Shown: positions 40,993 to 47,652 of the stretch, in pieces
Position numbering within the stretch: the stretch's first letter is position 1
How the letters are laid out: each line of letters starts with the position of its first letter
From: XYB1-FULL-44-23 sp964441445
Lineage (GTDB): Bacteria; Patescibacteriota; Microgenomatia; CAZETR01; Amesbacteraceae
DNA length: 48,382 nt
Direction of reading: 5' to 3'
NCBI GenBank assembly: GCA_964441445.1
Contig: CAYTYO010000002.1
Location: forward strand, 1-48,382
Made by a program: the position numbers and the translations under genes
Notes under the pieces: generated by a model
The model's input: the letters and a program-made list of their open reading frames with translations, nothing else
Databases searched by the model: none
Told to the model about the DNA's origin: nothing

Positions 40993-41726
40993 ATTTTATA
41001 ATCGGAGTACTTATATATGCACTTAGATTGGTCTGTGACTACATGGTACCACTCGAAATGATTTATGGCCATAAACATCCATAAAGGTATCGGTAGCCCT
41101 TTCCCTAATTTCTGGCTTTTGTGCGCCCTCACTGCCTGCCATTTTAAAAGCCAATTCCACCCCAAATTCAACCGATAAGTCGGCTCGACCATTTGTCCGA
41201 GCACCTTCTCCATTCCCGTAATTTTCCATCTGCCCTTAAACAACTCCGGTACTGCCATGAACCACAACTGCCAACCCTTCTCACTTCCCATCTGCATATA
41301 TTTACCGTACAAATATTTGCTTACGGCAATATGGTCAGGGTGTCCGTAAAATCCGCTCGGATCGTATGTTACCACTACCTCCGGTTGATATTTATCCATC
41401 ATTAAGTCGACCCACTTTTTCCACCCCAATTCGGTTTTCAGCTTCCCGTCATCAAAATCGCCCACTTCCACAATATCAACTTTCATAATCCGGGTCGCCT
41501 CTTTCAACTCCTCACCCCGTATTTCAGCCAGTGACTTACCCTGTCCCTTAATATGAATTCTTCCCGCCCCTCCCGGGGTCAAACTGACAACTATCGTTTT
41601 CCAACCCCACTTTTGTGCGGCGATTAATAGTCCCCCCACCGGCATACTCTCATCATCCGGATGCGGAAAAATCGTCATCAGGGTTTTCCCTGAACCTTGC
41701 TTTAATAGTTTTGTTATATCTTCCAT
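40989..41726 (-). CDS. PIG-L family deacetylase
   Basis: A 245-residue LmbE/PIG-L zinc hydrolase, the family that de-N-acetylates GlcNAc-containing small molecules and glycolipids (GlcNAc-PI, MshB and BshB substrates). The metal motif is PHPDDE at 21-26, with the partner histidines in GFYGHPDHIAVS. Substrate is unknown; envelope lipid modification or low-molecular-weight thiol synthesis are both possible. Translationally coupled to cysS. A structured leader with a terminator-like hairpin lies directly upstream. No clear ribosome-binding site precedes the ATG. Confidence 0.92.
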   Translation of the reverse strand: MEDITKLLKQGSGKTLMTIFPHPDDESMPVGGLLIAAQKWGWKTIVVSLTPGGAGRIHIKGQGKSLAEIRGEELKEATRIMKVDIVEVGDFDDGKLKTELGWKKWVDLMMDKYQPEVVVTYDPSGFYGHPDHIAVSKYLYGKYMQMGSEKGWQLWFMAVPELFKGRWKITGMEKVLGQMVEPTYRLNLGWNWLLKWQAVRAHKSQKLGKGLPIPLWMFMAINHFEWYHVVTDQSKCIYKYSDYKI

Positions 41727-41877
41727 TATTTTTAAGGACTAAAAAACCCGCTCATCGCGGGTATTTGCAGCCGAAGTAAAACCCCGCCATGGGGGATCTA
41801 CTTCGACCAATAAGGACAGCCGACGACTAATTTCATTTCCATCTTTCCATTTTCCCTTCGCTTTCCCCACTTGTCAA
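41727..41877 (-). ncRNA. Structured leader (candidate attenuator or small RNA)
   Basis: On the minus strand TTGACA (41877-41872), a 17-nt spacer and GAAAAT (41854-41849) predict a transcript from about 41842. The transcript would contain a two-part hairpin, CGAAGTA/TACTTCG outer stem with an inner CCCC/GGGG stem (41805-41772), and then a G+C-rich hairpin with a U tract. It ends just before the PIG-L start. It could be a cis-acting attenuator for the PIG-L-cysS run or a short independent RNA. No known riboswitch class is recognised. Confidence 0.45.
41741..41762 (-). terminator. Rho-independent terminator or attenuator hairpin
   Basis: On the minus strand the stem ACCCGC-gatga-GCGGGT (41762-41746) is followed by a run of T (41746-41741). 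It lies 15 nt before the PIG-L start, so it should stop leftward transcription from upstream or attenuate the PIG-L-cysS transcript. Confidence 0.75.
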
Positions 41878-41945
41878 TCATATATATTAATCAACTCGCA
41901 TCGACCACAAAACACACATACTACACTCAATTTAAACCCAACTTC

Positions 41946-42113
41946 CTACCTGCTGCCTCTTTTAAAACCGGTGAAACCTTTCTTCACCTGGCCTGCTCCG
42001 AAGTTCTTGAACATCGCTCCCCGACTACCTCGGAAAAAATCTCTCGGTCCCTTATCAAATCCTGCTATCTGCGGAACTTTTTTCTTTTCCTCTTTTGTAT
42101 TGTTATCAGCCAT
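41946..42113 (-). CDS. 55-residue basic protein, unknown
   Basis: A short gene encoding a Lys/Arg/Gly/Phe-rich protein beginning MADNNTKEEKKKVPQIAGF and ending GFKRGSR. The repeated Gly-Phe-Lys/Arg pattern (GFDKGPRDFFRG, KKGFTGFKRG) suggests an unfolded, nucleic-acid- or ribosome-binding peptide, but no family is recognised. It lies 29 nt downstream of a Gln-rich protein in the same direction. Opposite-strand frames in this stretch have no family features. Coding status is likely but unproven. Confidence 0.5.
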   Translation of the reverse strand: MADNNTKEEKKKVPQIAGFDKGPRDFFRGSRGAMFKNFGAGQVKKGFTGFKRGSR

Positions 42114-42142
42114 GAATATAAATTGTCTAAAACTATTCTACC

Positions 42143-42601
42143 TTATTCTGCAACTCTTTTCTGCGCCTCATGAGATCCTTTACGCAGCATTTTTCGCCAC
42201 AACGGCTCTCTCTGCTCTTCCTGCTTTTTCACTTCCTTCTTCTGTTCCTTTTGTTGGGTATCTTTTTTCTGCTCCTGTTGTTTCTTCTGTTCCTTCTCCT
42301 GCCGCACCCTGGCAATCTCCGCATTAATCTTTTCTAAGTTTTGCCGGGTCTGGGACAATGCCTGCTGGCTTTGATCCTGCACCTGTTGCTGTTGTTGTTG
42401 TGACAGCATTTTCTGTTGGGCACTTTCTTGGCCCGCATCCTGTCCGTAATCCCCGGTCAGCTGCCCTTTAGCGTCACCCGCCATAGCCACAACTGTTGTC
42501 CCTACCGCCTTAGCCGCCTGCTTCGCATACTTTTGTGCCCGCCCGGAAATCCCTTCAATACTTTCAAACGAATCCTGATTTCTTGGTCCCAGTACCGCCA
42601 T
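42143..42601 (-). CDS. Gln-rich coiled-coil protein, unknown
   Basis: A 152-residue cytoplasmic protein. Residues about 1-60 are mixed and Ala/Gly-rich with a possible helix (RAQKYAKQAAKAVGTTVVAMAG). Residues about 64-135 are a Gln/Lys/Glu-rich, low-complexity helix or coiled coil (a QQQQQQ run, KEQKKQQEQKK). The C-terminus is basic. No family recognised. A TATATT at 42613-42608 places the predicted transcript start on the A of the ATG. It lies between recR and the 55-residue gene. Confidence 0.65.
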   Translation of the reverse strand: MAVLGPRNQDSFESIEGISGRAQKYAKQAAKAVGTTVVAMAGDAKGQLTGDYGQDAGQESAQQKMLSQQQQQQVQDQSQQALSQTRQNLEKINAEIARVRQEKEQKKQQEQKKDTQQKEQKKEVKKQEEQREPLWRKMLRKGSHEAQKRVAE

Positions 42602-42645
42602 ATACCTAATATATCAAATATTTTTTAATCCCGTTTAATTTTCCG

Positions 42646-43245
42646 TTAATATTCCCGTCTTCCTTCCAAAGCCCGTGTCAGGGTGACATCGTCTGCATAC
42701 TCAATATCCGCCCCAACCGGCAACCCGTGAGCGAGCCTGGTCACTTTCACGTCCGGATATTTATCCTTTATATATTTATTCAGATACATACAAGTAGCTT
42801 CACCTTCCATGTTTGGATTTAAAGCCAGAATTACCTCTTCCACACCGTCACCCAATCTTTTTACCAACTCATTTATTCTGATCTCGTCCGGTCCGATATT
42901 GTGCAACGGATCAATTATTCCGCCGAGTACATGATACCGGCCAGTAAACCCGTTTCCCCGCTCGAGTGCCGGCACGTCCAGCGGATGTTCAACCACACAA
43001 ATAATGCTTTTATTCCTCATCATGTCACTGCAGATATCACACGGGTCTGTTTCCGCCACATTAAAACACACCGCACATTGCTTCGTATTTCTTTTCAAAC
43101 TTCCGACCGCTTCCGCAAATTTGTCCAGTTCTAATTGTGGTACTGCCAATAAATAATATGTCAGTCGCGCTGCAGTCTTAGGCCCGATCCCGGGCAACCG
43201 CTCAAATGCTTCAATCAGATTATTTACCGCCCTAGCTATCCTCAT
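42646..43245 (-). CDS. recR: Recombination protein RecR
   Basis: A ring-forming protein of the RecFOR pathway that helps load RecA. Order: helix-hairpin-helix (LIEAFERLPGIGPKTAARL), Cys4 zinc finger (CAVC and CDIC, about 57-72), Toprim domain (about 80-175, CVVEHPLDV and LALNPNMEGEATCMYL), and the C-terminal HGLPVGADIEYADDVTL. At 199 residues it is of normal length. It follows ybaB by 12 nt in the conserved dnaX-ybaB-recR order. Confidence 0.97.
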   Translation of the reverse strand: MRIARAVNNLIEAFERLPGIGPKTAARLTYYLLAVPQLELDKFAEAVGSLKRNTKQCAVCFNVAETDPCDICSDMMRNKSIICVVEHPLDVPALERGNGFTGRYHVLGGIIDPLHNIGPDEIRINELVKRLGDGVEEVILALNPNMEGEATCMYLNKYIKDKYPDVKVTRLAHGLPVGADIEYADDVTLTRALEGRREY

Positions 43246-43257
43246 ACAACCGTAAGT

Positions 43258-43536
43258 TTACCCCATTCCGCCAGCCCCGCCCGAAACATTCATCAACTCT
43301 TTTGCCGCCATTTCCTGGCTCTTCCTAATCGCTTTATTAATAACTTCATTCAATACGTCATTTGAAATTCCCTGAATGGACAGTTCCTGGATCCTCTGGT
43401 CACCGGTAATCACAATCCTTACCCCATTCTCTTCCACCGTAATTGTCTGCCCCGACAAATTCTTCTGCATCTGCATCGCCTGCTGTCGCAGTTTATTGAT
43501 ATCGCCCAAATTTTTGATTGTGTCGCCAATACCCAT
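43258..43536 (-). CDS. YbaB/EbfC nucleoid-associated protein
   Basis: A small DNA-binding protein that forms tweezer-like dimers and is encoded between dnaX and recR in many bacteria, as here. Features are INKLRQQAMQMQKNLSGQTI and the conserved beta-part VRIVITGDQRIQELSI, with the helix NEVINKAIRKSQEMAA. The start is ATG 43536 (preceded by GGGA) or GTG 43563; the first gives 92 residues, the second 101. A Gly/Met-rich C-terminus is typical. Confidence 0.93.
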   Translation of the reverse strand: MGIGDTIKNLGDINKLRQQAMQMQKNLSGQTITVEENGVRIVITGDQRIQELSIQGISNDVLNEVINKAIRKSQEMAAKELMNVSGGAGGMG

Positions 43537-43619
43537 ATGTCCCGTAAATTGTAGTTTACTCACTCCCTTTTGTCCATACCCACCCCAACCCGAAACACTT
43601 CAACCGCCAGCTTAAAAAG

Positions 43620-45137
43620 CTATACCGCTTCCACCCCGAATATTTGTTCCGCAGCCTGGACAATATCCTGATCCACTCCGTCAGCCGTTACCTCTTCGGT
43701 CTTTTTCTTTTGTCCCTCTCCGAGGCGCAAATACAGTTTCACCGTCCGCACGGAAAACAATTCCTTCACTGCTGTTTCTACAATTGCCCGGCATTTCTCC
43801 GTTTCCAGTTTATCCTTATGAAACTTATAAAAAACCTCCAACTCCAACTTCTCTCCGTCAAACCCGACCGGCCTGGTTGATCGCAGTAATGCTTCCACGG
43901 AATGATTTTTAGGTCTCACTAACTTCATTACCTCTGCCCATTTAGATTCCAGATCAGCCAAACTGTATTTCCCCTTTCCCCCTTCGGCCATAATTACCTG
44001 TTTTTCTGTCTTTTCCTTAATTTTTTCTTCCGGTACATCTTCTTTCACTGTCGGCGTTTCCGCCGTCCGGGTTTCTTTAACTGCCTTTCCGCCTGTGTTA
44101 TTGCCCTTTCGGCCCTTTCCCACCACAAACATCTCCAGCGGTAATTGCGGTAGGACACTCAACTTCATCTGTTCATATACTCGGTCCATCTCCGTCAACC
44201 AGGACAGCAACCTGGTTGTATCTTGTGTCCCGCCTTTAGCCGTGTCCAGTAGTTCGTCCCGCCACACTTCCACTACTGCTTCCACGAACCGCCGCCAGTT
44301 AGTCCCCTGTTGCTCTAACCGGTCAATCATGGCCAGCGCTTCATCGGTTTTACCTTCGCTAACCAGTTGTGCAAAAGCCGCAGCTTCTCCCTCAGTTGCC
44401 ATCCGCAAAACCATTTCTACTGATTTCTCGCTTACTTCTCCGGCACTTAAAAACACCTGTTCCAATAATTTAGTCCCGTCCCTGAAACTGCCTTTAGCCG
44501 CCTTAACCAATCGTTCTAATGCCGCCTTCTCCGCTTTCATTCCCTCGCCTTCGGCGACCCGCATCAAACTGGCAACTCCTTCGGCAGTACTGGGCTTCCG
44601 GAAAGTTATCCTCGTGCATCTGGACACTACCGTTTCCGGCAGCTTATCCGGCTCCGTCGTGCACAATACAAAAAACGCACTTTCCGGCGGCTCTTCTAAA
44701 GTCTTCAATAATGCGTTGGCCGCTTCAGTGGTCAACATATGCACCTCATCAATAATGTAAACCTTATACCTGCCCTGCATCGGAGCCAGTCTGATCTTTT
44801 CTTTTAAGTCCCGGATCTCGTCAATACCCCGGTTTGAAGCCGCGTCTATTTCGACCACATCCATCGCCGTTCCGGCCGATATCTGCAGACACATATCACA
44901 TCCGTTGCAGGGTTCGATCCCCTTTTTCTTCGTGCAGTTTAAAGCCTTGGCCAAAATCCGGGCGGAGCTGGTCTTCCCCGTCCCTCGCGGGCCGGAAAAT
45001 AACCACGCATGCGGCAACTTATTAATTTTTCCGCTTTCAGCTCCGGAGAGAAGCTTGGTCAGCATCTCTCTCACCTCAACAAGGTCTAACTCTTCAACCC
45101 GCATTGGTCGATATTTCAAGTACAGCGTCGTTTGCAT
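43620..45137 (-). CDS. dnaX: DNA polymerase III subunit gamma/tau
   Basis: The clamp-loader ATPase. LYLKYRPMRVEEL opens the protein, then Walker A (LFSGPRGTGKTSSARIL), the zinc module (CNGCDMC with an earlier Cys), Walker B (VYIIDEVHML) and SRC sensor region. Domain III continues to about residue 320 and a Lys/Glu/Thr-rich linker precedes a tau-like C-terminal domain (about 385-505). I start at ATG 45137; the frame also has a TTG two codons earlier. No obvious slippery A-run for programmed frameshifting was noticed. Confidence 0.96.
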   Translation of the reverse strand: MQTTLYLKYRPMRVEELDLVEVREMLTKLLSGAESGKINKLPHAWLFSGPRGTGKTSSARILAKALNCTKKKGIEPCNGCDMCLQISAGTAMDVVEIDAASNRGIDEIRDLKEKIRLAPMQGRYKVYIIDEVHMLTTEAANALLKTLEEPPESAFFVLCTTEPDKLPETVVSRCTRITFRKPSTAEGVASLMRVAEGEGMKAEKAALERLVKAAKGSFRDGTKLLEQVFLSAGEVSEKSVEMVLRMATEGEAAAFAQLVSEGKTDEALAMIDRLEQQGTNWRRFVEAVVEVWRDELLDTAKGGTQDTTRLLSWLTEMDRVYEQMKLSVLPQLPLEMFVVGKGRKGNNTGGKAVKETRTAETPTVKEDVPEEKIKEKTEKQVIMAEGGKGKYSLADLESKWAEVMKLVRPKNHSVEALLRSTRPVGFDGEKLELEVFYKFHKDKLETEKCRAIVETAVKELFSVRTVKLYLRLGEGQKKKTEEVTADGVDQDIVQAAEQIFGVEAV

Positions 45138-45187
45138 AAGCAATGACCAATTTAGCGGTCCGTCACCTAAAATACAACCCCGTGATT

Positions 45188-45583
45188 TTACTCGTGATGC
45201 ACCCCTAAAAGGTGCAAACAGCCATGTCCTGCCAAAAACGCCATCTCCTCATCCACAGTCCTATTTTTTCCGGTTTTAGCCTGGGCCACTGCCACCGGAT
45301 AACAAATCACAATGTCGCCGAGGTGAATAACTCCGTCAGGCACCGGTACAAACTTTATCCCCTCAGTTTGCTCACTTAAAGGGAACGATAAGACGTCAGT
45401 TACTTCAGCAGTTTCCATGTACTGCTGATGCAGTTGTTTCATCTTTCGTCTTCCCACAACCACTAAACACACTTCCATATCCCCTGACCGACCCTGCTCC
45501 ATGATCATTTTTTCAATTTCCCGTCTTACCATTTCCCGGTCAAACGTATAACCCGGTCTTGAATAAATTTCCAACTTCACCAT
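45188..45583 (-). CDS. ybeY: Endoribonuclease YbeY
   Basis: A metal-dependent RNase needed for 16S rRNA 3'-end maturation and ribosome quality control. The zinc motif H-x3-H-x5-H is at His120, His124 and His130 (GHGCLHLLGVHHE), with upstream VTDVLSFPLS and HLGDIVIC, both diagnostic. The third ligand region reads HHE where most members have DHE/DHx. The chain stops right after the motif at 131 residues, lacking the short C-terminal helix. It is 6 nt downstream of yqeY. Confidence 0.94.
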   Translation of the reverse strand: MVKLEIYSRPGYTFDREMVRREIEKMIMEQGRSGDMEVCLVVVGRRKMKQLHQQYMETAEVTDVLSFPLSEQTEGIKFVPVPDGVIHLGDIVICYPVAVAQAKTGKNRTVDEEMAFLAGHGCLHLLGVHHE

Positions 45584-45589
45584 GGTATT

Positions 45590-46039
45590 TTATTTCACTT
45601 CCAACATTTCTTTTACCAAACCGGCGACCATTGATCCATCCGCCCGTCCCTTAAACTGCGGTGATACCACTCTCATAATTGCCCCGAACTCCCGCACCTC
45701 AGCTGCTGCAATTATAGGTTCCAGTTCTTTTTTAACTTCTTCACGGCTCATTTGTTCCGGCATGTATTTTTCTAATATAGCCAGCTCCTCTGCTTCAACG
45801 CCAGCCTGCTCTGCCCTTCCCGCCTGAGTGAACGACTCAATCGCTTCGCGCCGTTTCTTCACTTCCCGTGAAATTACCGCCACGATGTCAGTGTCAGCAA
45901 GCTCCCGGCCCAGTTCAATCTGTTTGTAGTTCATTTCCGACAACACCATCCGCACCACGGATACCCGTAATGCCTCACCGGCCTTCATTGCCGTTATGAG
46001 ATCAGATCTTATTCGCCCGTTCAAATCAGCGGATAACAC
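45590..46039 (-). CDS. yqeY: YqeY/GatB-domain protein
   Basis: A 149-residue helical protein related to the tail of GatB (tRNA-dependent amidotransferase). Typical blocks are MKAGEALRVSVVRMVLSEMNYKQIEL, DIVAVISREVKKRREAIESF, and EEELAILEKYMPEQ-like text, ending with GRADGSMVAGLVKEML. The start is GTG at 46039, supported by a strong GGAGG Shine-Dalgarno 4 nt upstream. The gene overlaps the end of rpsU by 14 nt, so the ribosome site lies within rpsU. Confidence 0.94.
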   Translation of the reverse strand: MLSADLNGRIRSDLITAMKAGEALRVSVVRMVLSEMNYKQIELGRELADTDIVAVISREVKKRREAIESFTQAGRAEQAGVEAEELAILEKYMPEQMSREEVKKELEPIIAAAEVREFGAIMRVVSPQFKGRADGSMVAGLVKEMLEVK

Positions 46040-46214
46040 GTCGCCTCCCGCTTCTTCTTTCTTTAATCTTTTCTTGTTTCACAATGGACGGTTTCCTGTA
46101 AAACTCCCGTTTTTTTAGTTCGATTAAAATTTCGTCATTAATCACTTTCTTACGAAAGTCGGCGATCAATTTATCATCTGATTGGCCTGGTTTTTTGCGT
46201 ACTACTGTAGGCAA
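46026..46214 (-). CDS. rpsU: Ribosomal protein bS21
   Basis: A 62-residue, basic small-subunit protein. TVVRKKPGQSDDKLIADFRKKV and REFYRKPSIVKQEK match the family, with an Arg-rich end. It starts with TTG at 46214, directly after the HIT stop (TAATTG), and a G-rich Shine-Dalgarno-like tract lies about 6 nt upstream within the HIT gene. The rare start codon may keep synthesis low relative to neighbours. It overlaps yqeY by 14 nt, the common rpsU-yqeY pairing. Confidence 0.95.
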   Translation of the reverse strand: MPTVVRKKPGQSDDKLIADFRKKVINDEILIELKKREFYRKPSIVKQEKIKERRSGRRRVIR

Positions 46215-46616
46215 TTAAATCCCCCCCTCTCTCAATTTATCTGCAATCTGATCTAACTGTTGATTGTCCAATTTCTCAAACTTTTGTATATCCACCAAAG
46301 TCTGATGCAAATCATTGGTATATCTCGGTATTACCCGGATATGTGCATGGGCCACTTCCATTCCCAAAGTAATATAGCTGATCCACTCAGCCCCCAATTT
46401 TTCCTTGGCCTTCAAACCGATTTTTTTGGCCACTTCAAAATACTCTCCGAAATTCGGCACATCATCCACCCATCGATAATGTTTCTTAGGTATTACCAGG
46501 GTATTTCCGGACGTAAGTGGCCTGACATCCAAAAAAGCCAAAAAGCTTTCGTCCTCATAAACCCGTCTCGCTGGCACCTCACCAGCCACAATTTGACAAA
46601 ATATACAGTCACTCAT
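46215..46616 (-). CDS. HIT-family protein (Hint-like)
   Basis: A 133-residue HIT hydrolase beginning DCIFCQIVAGEVPARRVYEDE with a probable zinc CxxC. The triad reads VAHAHIRVIPRY, so the third His of HxHxH is Arg while the first two, including the usual nucleophile position, remain. TATAAT at 46630-46625 with TTGTGC at 46654-46649 predicts a leader of 1-2 nt. It heads the run to recR. Dinucleoside polyphosphate or phosphoramidate hydrolysis is the family role. Confidence 0.93.
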   Translation of the reverse strand: MSDCIFCQIVAGEVPARRVYEDESFLAFLDVRPLTSGNTLVIPKKHYRWVDDVPNFGEYFEVAKKIGLKAKEKLGAEWISYITLGMEVAHAHIRVIPRYTNDLHQTLVDIQKFEKLDNQQLDQIADKLREGGI

Positions 46617-46624
46617 ACCGGCGG

Positions 46625-46654
46625 ATTATAACTTACAAACCTATCCCGGCACAA
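46625..46654 (-). promoter_or_regulatory. Promoter of the HIT-to-recR run
   Basis: TTGTGC at 46654-46649, an 18-nt spacer and a perfect TATAAT at 46630-46625. The predicted start near 46618 leaves a leader of about 2 nt before the ATG at 46616. Confidence 0.55.
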
Positions 46655-46671
46655 GCTAAAATAAACTCCTA

Positions 46672-46914
46672 CTACAGGTCCTTTACCATGTTTTTAAGCT
46701 GAGCAAATTCACCCGGCCTGTCAGCCGAATTTGTTCCTTCCAGATCCAGCATCCATTCATTCGGTGTCTCCTGCATCACAGTACTCTGATGCAAAACCTG
46801 TGATCTTCCGTTCTCACTACTCAACCGCAATAAAAATACCGCCGTAGACATCAAAATCACAGCGAGAAGCGCTAACATAAACTGTTCATCCCGGTGTTGT
46901 TTAGATTTAGACAT
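46672..46914 (-). CDS. Small single-pass membrane protein, unknown
   Basis: An 80-residue protein with a charged N-terminus (SKSKQHRDEQ), one hydrophobic helix (about 12-30, FMLALLAVILMSTAVFLL) and an outer tail of about 50 residues with acidic and Asn-rich character. No family recognised. It is 7 nt downstream of the coiled-coil secreted protein and likely belongs to the same transcript. Confidence 0.65.
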   Translation of the reverse strand: MSKSKQHRDEQFMLALLAVILMSTAVFLLRLSSENGRSQVLHQSTVMQETPNEWMLDLEGTNSADRPGEFAQLKNMVKDL

Positions 46915-46921
46915 ATACTTT

Positions 46922-47581
46922 TTAATCGACAGTCACAGGCTTTGTCGGCAACGGAGTTCCCATCACTTTAGCCAGAGCCCGGATCGCATCAGACACTGCT
47001 GTGCGGGCAATCTTTACTTTCTCGTTAACTCCACGCAATGTCTGTTCCAAACCGGATACCGCCCTTCCCACTTCTCCTGAAAGACCGGTTGTGGATCCGG
47101 AAATATTAATGGTGCAATCGGCATTGGCTTGATTAGAAACTGCCGTTTTAGCTTCCGCAATTCGGCTCTTTGCCCTCTCCACCGCCGTTTTAACTGCACC
47201 GACATCCTTACCCCGTGCACTGGCGCTAGCTGCTCTAAGCTCAACTTTTTCAAGTATCTGTCCCATCCGGTTCAACTGATTCATCATCGTACTAGTTCTG
47301 TTTTTATTGATGTTGCACATCTGCGTCCCGATCCTTTCCACCAATCTCTGTTTCGTCTCGTCCTTAATCTTAGCGAGATTTTCTTCAAACCTTGCTCTGA
47401 ATATTTCTTTTTTCACCACAGCACTTCCTGTCCCTGCTCTGGCTTCTACCTTATTGATTATCCTTACCTCTCCGTCATTTGCTATTACTGTGCTTGAAGC
47501 TCTTGCCACCGCCGTCTCAGCTACCACCCTTACCGGAAAAAAGGCTATTGCTAAAATCATCACTCCCAATAACTTTTTCAT
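46922..47581 (-). CDS. Secreted coiled-coil protein, unknown
   Basis: A 219-residue exported protein. The signal peptide (about 1-21, KKLLGVMILAIAFFPVRVVA, likely cleaved after VVA) is followed by a mostly helical body rich in Ala, Lys, Arg and Glu with heptad-like spacing (about 55-145 and 165-205) and two Cys residues (in QMCNIN and ADCTIN) that may form a disulfide. No family recognised. Similar helical secreted proteins of unknown role are common in this lineage (general impression). Divergent from tgt. Confidence 0.7.
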   Translation of the reverse strand: MKKLLGVMILAIAFFPVRVVAETAVARASSTVIANDGEVRIINKVEARAGTGSAVVKKEIFRARFEENLAKIKDETKQRLVERIGTQMCNINKNRTSTMMNQLNRMGQILEKVELRAASASARGKDVGAVKTAVERAKSRIAEAKTAVSNQANADCTINISGSTTGLSGEVGRAVSGLEQTLRGVNEKVKIARTAVSDAIRALAKVMGTPLPTKPVTVD

Positions 47582-47639
47582 ACTGCTTTGCTGTTGGGTA
47601 GTACATCATAAAACCGGTCCCTATGTCAAGGCCAACCGG

Positions 47640-47645
47640 TATAAT
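47640..47645 (+). promoter_or_regulatory. -10 box of tgt
   Basis: A perfect TATAAT ends 7 nt before the ATG at 47653, predicting a start at 47652. The -35 region is poor. Confidence 0.5.
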
Positions 47646-47652
47646 TCACATT

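Noticed and set aside
41871..42327. Two plus-strand open frames of about 100 and 118 residues
   Set aside because: They lie opposite the small basic gene and the Gln-rich gene, have no recognisable domains, and no promoter or ribosome site was found; the minus-strand genes fit context better.
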